64,000 nt of DNA from Runella sp. SP2 (lineage in GTDB: Bacteria > Bacteroidota > Bacteroidia > Cytophagales > Spirosomataceae). The translations under genes and the position numbers were made by a program. The notes under the pieces were generated by a model. The model searched no databases. It saw nothing but the letters and a program-made list of their open reading frames with translations, and was not told where the DNA came from. The stretch spans positions 3,286,001-3,350,000 of the forward strand of contig NZ_CP031030.1 in the NCBI RefSeq assembly GCF_003711225.1, written 5' to 3'. Below, piece after piece: positions 63,237 to 64,000 of the stretch (its first letter is position 1; each line of letters begins with the position of its first letter).

Positions 63237-64000
63237 TTACTGCTGCACCTTCACTACCTTCAAAGTAGCTTGTTGATCAGCCGTCGTCACCTTCAAGAAA
63301 TACATTCCCGTCGGCAACTCACTCACGCCAAATTCCTCTTGGTGCGTGTTGGTATCGGGAGTAAATTGACGGCGCAGCACCTCCCGACCCGCAGCATCCA
63401 TCAACGTACTTTGCACCACTTGCCCCTTGCTGTCTTGCACTTTTAAGCGCAGGATGTTGCTGACGGGGTTGGGTAGAACGGTGGCGAATGCGCCGTTATC
63501 GGTTATCGGTTGTCCGTTATCCGCCCCTTTGCCATTTGCCTCTTGCCCTTCGCCTCTTGCTCCTTGCCCACTTGCCACTTGCTCCGCTGTCCTCGCTGCT
63601 CCCACACCTACTCCATCTCTCGACTGGATTCTGAACCAATATTCTTGGTAGGCCAACACGTTGCCTTGTGGCTTGCGGGTCGAGGGATAAATACTGCCCC
63701 AGCCTTTTTGATCCCAATAACGAATGCCTAACTTGTACAAACCTTTGGGTAACCCTGCATCATATACGTTACCTCCCGCACCGTTGTCTTGATAAAAGCC
63801 GTAAGCAGGGTGGTTTTGTCCGTACAGCTCCGTCCAGCCTTCGCGGTTGGCATACATGAAATACGGTGCGTTGTTCTCGTGCGTATTGAACGAACGAATT
63901 ACTCCCATTTCGGGTGTCGCTAACATATCGAAGGTAAGCGAGCCGTCGGTGCTTAATCCACAGGCTTCTACGTTAATCGTCCAGTAGCGGGGTGCCATTT
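63237..64000 (-). CDS. C-terminal part of a second T9SS-secreted surface protein
   Basis: A 253-residue open end, 5' part beyond the window. The sequence MAPRYWTINVEACGLSTDG to RKPQGNVLAYQEYWFRIQS is nearly identical to the end of the giant protein at 43699, at protein and DNA level. It ends with a T9SS sorting domain (ATVLPNPVSNILRLKVQDS ... LKVVKVQQ). Before it is a linker of heptanucleotide repeats. It probably belongs to the same protein family as the giant, in tandem arrangement with the hybrid sensors between them. Confidence 0.9.
   Translation of the reverse strand, partial: MAPRYWTINVEACGLSTDGSLTFDMLATPEMGVIRSFNTHENNAPYFMYANREGWTELYGQNHPAYGFYQDNGAGGNVYDAGLPKGLYKLGIRYWDQKGWGSIYPSTRKPQGNVLAYQEYWFRIQSRDGVGVGAARTAEQVASGQGARGEGQEANGKGADNGQPITDNGAFATVLPNPVSNILRLKVQDSKGQVVQSTLMDAAGREVLRRQFTPDTNTHQEEFGVSELPTGMYFLKVTTADQQATLKVVKVQQ
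63496..63585. repeat. Heptanucleotide repeats in the linker of the second surface protein
   Basis: On the + strand: TTATCGG, TTATCGG, TTGTCCG, TTATCCG, a 5-nt partial, then TTGCCAT, TTGCCTC, TTGCCCT, TCGCCTC, TTGCTCC, TTGCCCA, one extra base, TTGCCAC, TTGCTCC. The same two unit types and the same 5-nt interruption occur at 43952-44019, with fewer TTGCC units there. Confidence 0.8.

Overview
The window looks like a chromosomal segment of a Bacteroidota bacterium, most likely order Cytophagales and close to Runella or Spirosoma. This is inferred from gene content, not from a marker gene. The supporting signs are several SusC/FecA-like TonB receptors with carboxypeptidase-regulatory N-termini, hybrid one-piece two-component regulators (histidine kinase + receiver + AraC), a type IX secretion (T9SS) C-terminal sorting signal, DUF3667 and NmrA-type genes, and TAnnTTTG promoter -7 elements. 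No rRNA, tRNA, CRISPR array, prophage or transposase gene was recognised.

Region 1 (1-13980) is a metal-handling island. It opens with a truncated TonB receptor divergent from a small Fur-family (Zur-like) regulator, followed by a Tat-exported alkaline phosphatase and a divergent pair (a CxxC protein and a ZIP transporter). Three copies of a 7-3-7 palindrome, TTGCAAC-N3-GTTGCAA, occur only in the two divergent promoter regions and are the probable operators of the regulator. Downstream, all on the + strand, follow a second TonB receptor, a DJ-1 protein fused to a helical His-rich domain, a DUF4198 protein, a PepSY membrane protein, MbnP and an MbnH-like di-heme enzyme. The last four genes are almost seamlessly coupled. 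The MbnH-like enzyme carries a C-terminal DUF3347 domain, a metal-resistance domain, and I regard this fusion as the most interesting biochemical feature here. A small lipoprotein and a strong terminator close the run.

Region 2 (14000-35400) is ordinary housekeeping and accessory metabolism: rhamnose mutarotase, a DUF937-like protein, a nuclease A inhibitor homologue, 2,5-dioxovalerate-type aldehyde dehydrogenase, a stomatin/NfeD pair, a Kazal-domain lipoprotein, a Tat-exported Gfo/Idh/MocA oxidoreductase, PEP carboxykinase, an FG-GAP/cytochrome lipoprotein, a membrane-anchored endonuclease/phosphatase, a beta-lactamase-like hydrolase, a glutamate-synthase-like FMN protein, DprA, an aldo/keto reductase, an Rpn nuclease, a DegT aminotransferase and NagA. 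Several perfect hairpin terminators and a cluster of hairpin repeats at 20389-20515 lie between genes.

Region 3 (35400-40500) is a minus-strand run: TonB receptor, NmrA-like protein, LytS-type kinase and LytTR regulator.

Region 4 (40660-64000) holds three giant hybrid sensor-regulators, each with a different sensor (TPR, Reg_prop propeller, 7TMR-DISM), interleaved with two T9SS-secreted surface proteins. The first of these is about 4100 residues and contains 29 near-identical 81-residue PKD-like repeats (243 bp each, about 7 kb). The second runs off the window end and shares an almost identical C-terminal module. Both C-termini contain a linker made of heptanucleotide repeats, and a related heptamer run also occurs in the intergenic DNA at 16995-17022.
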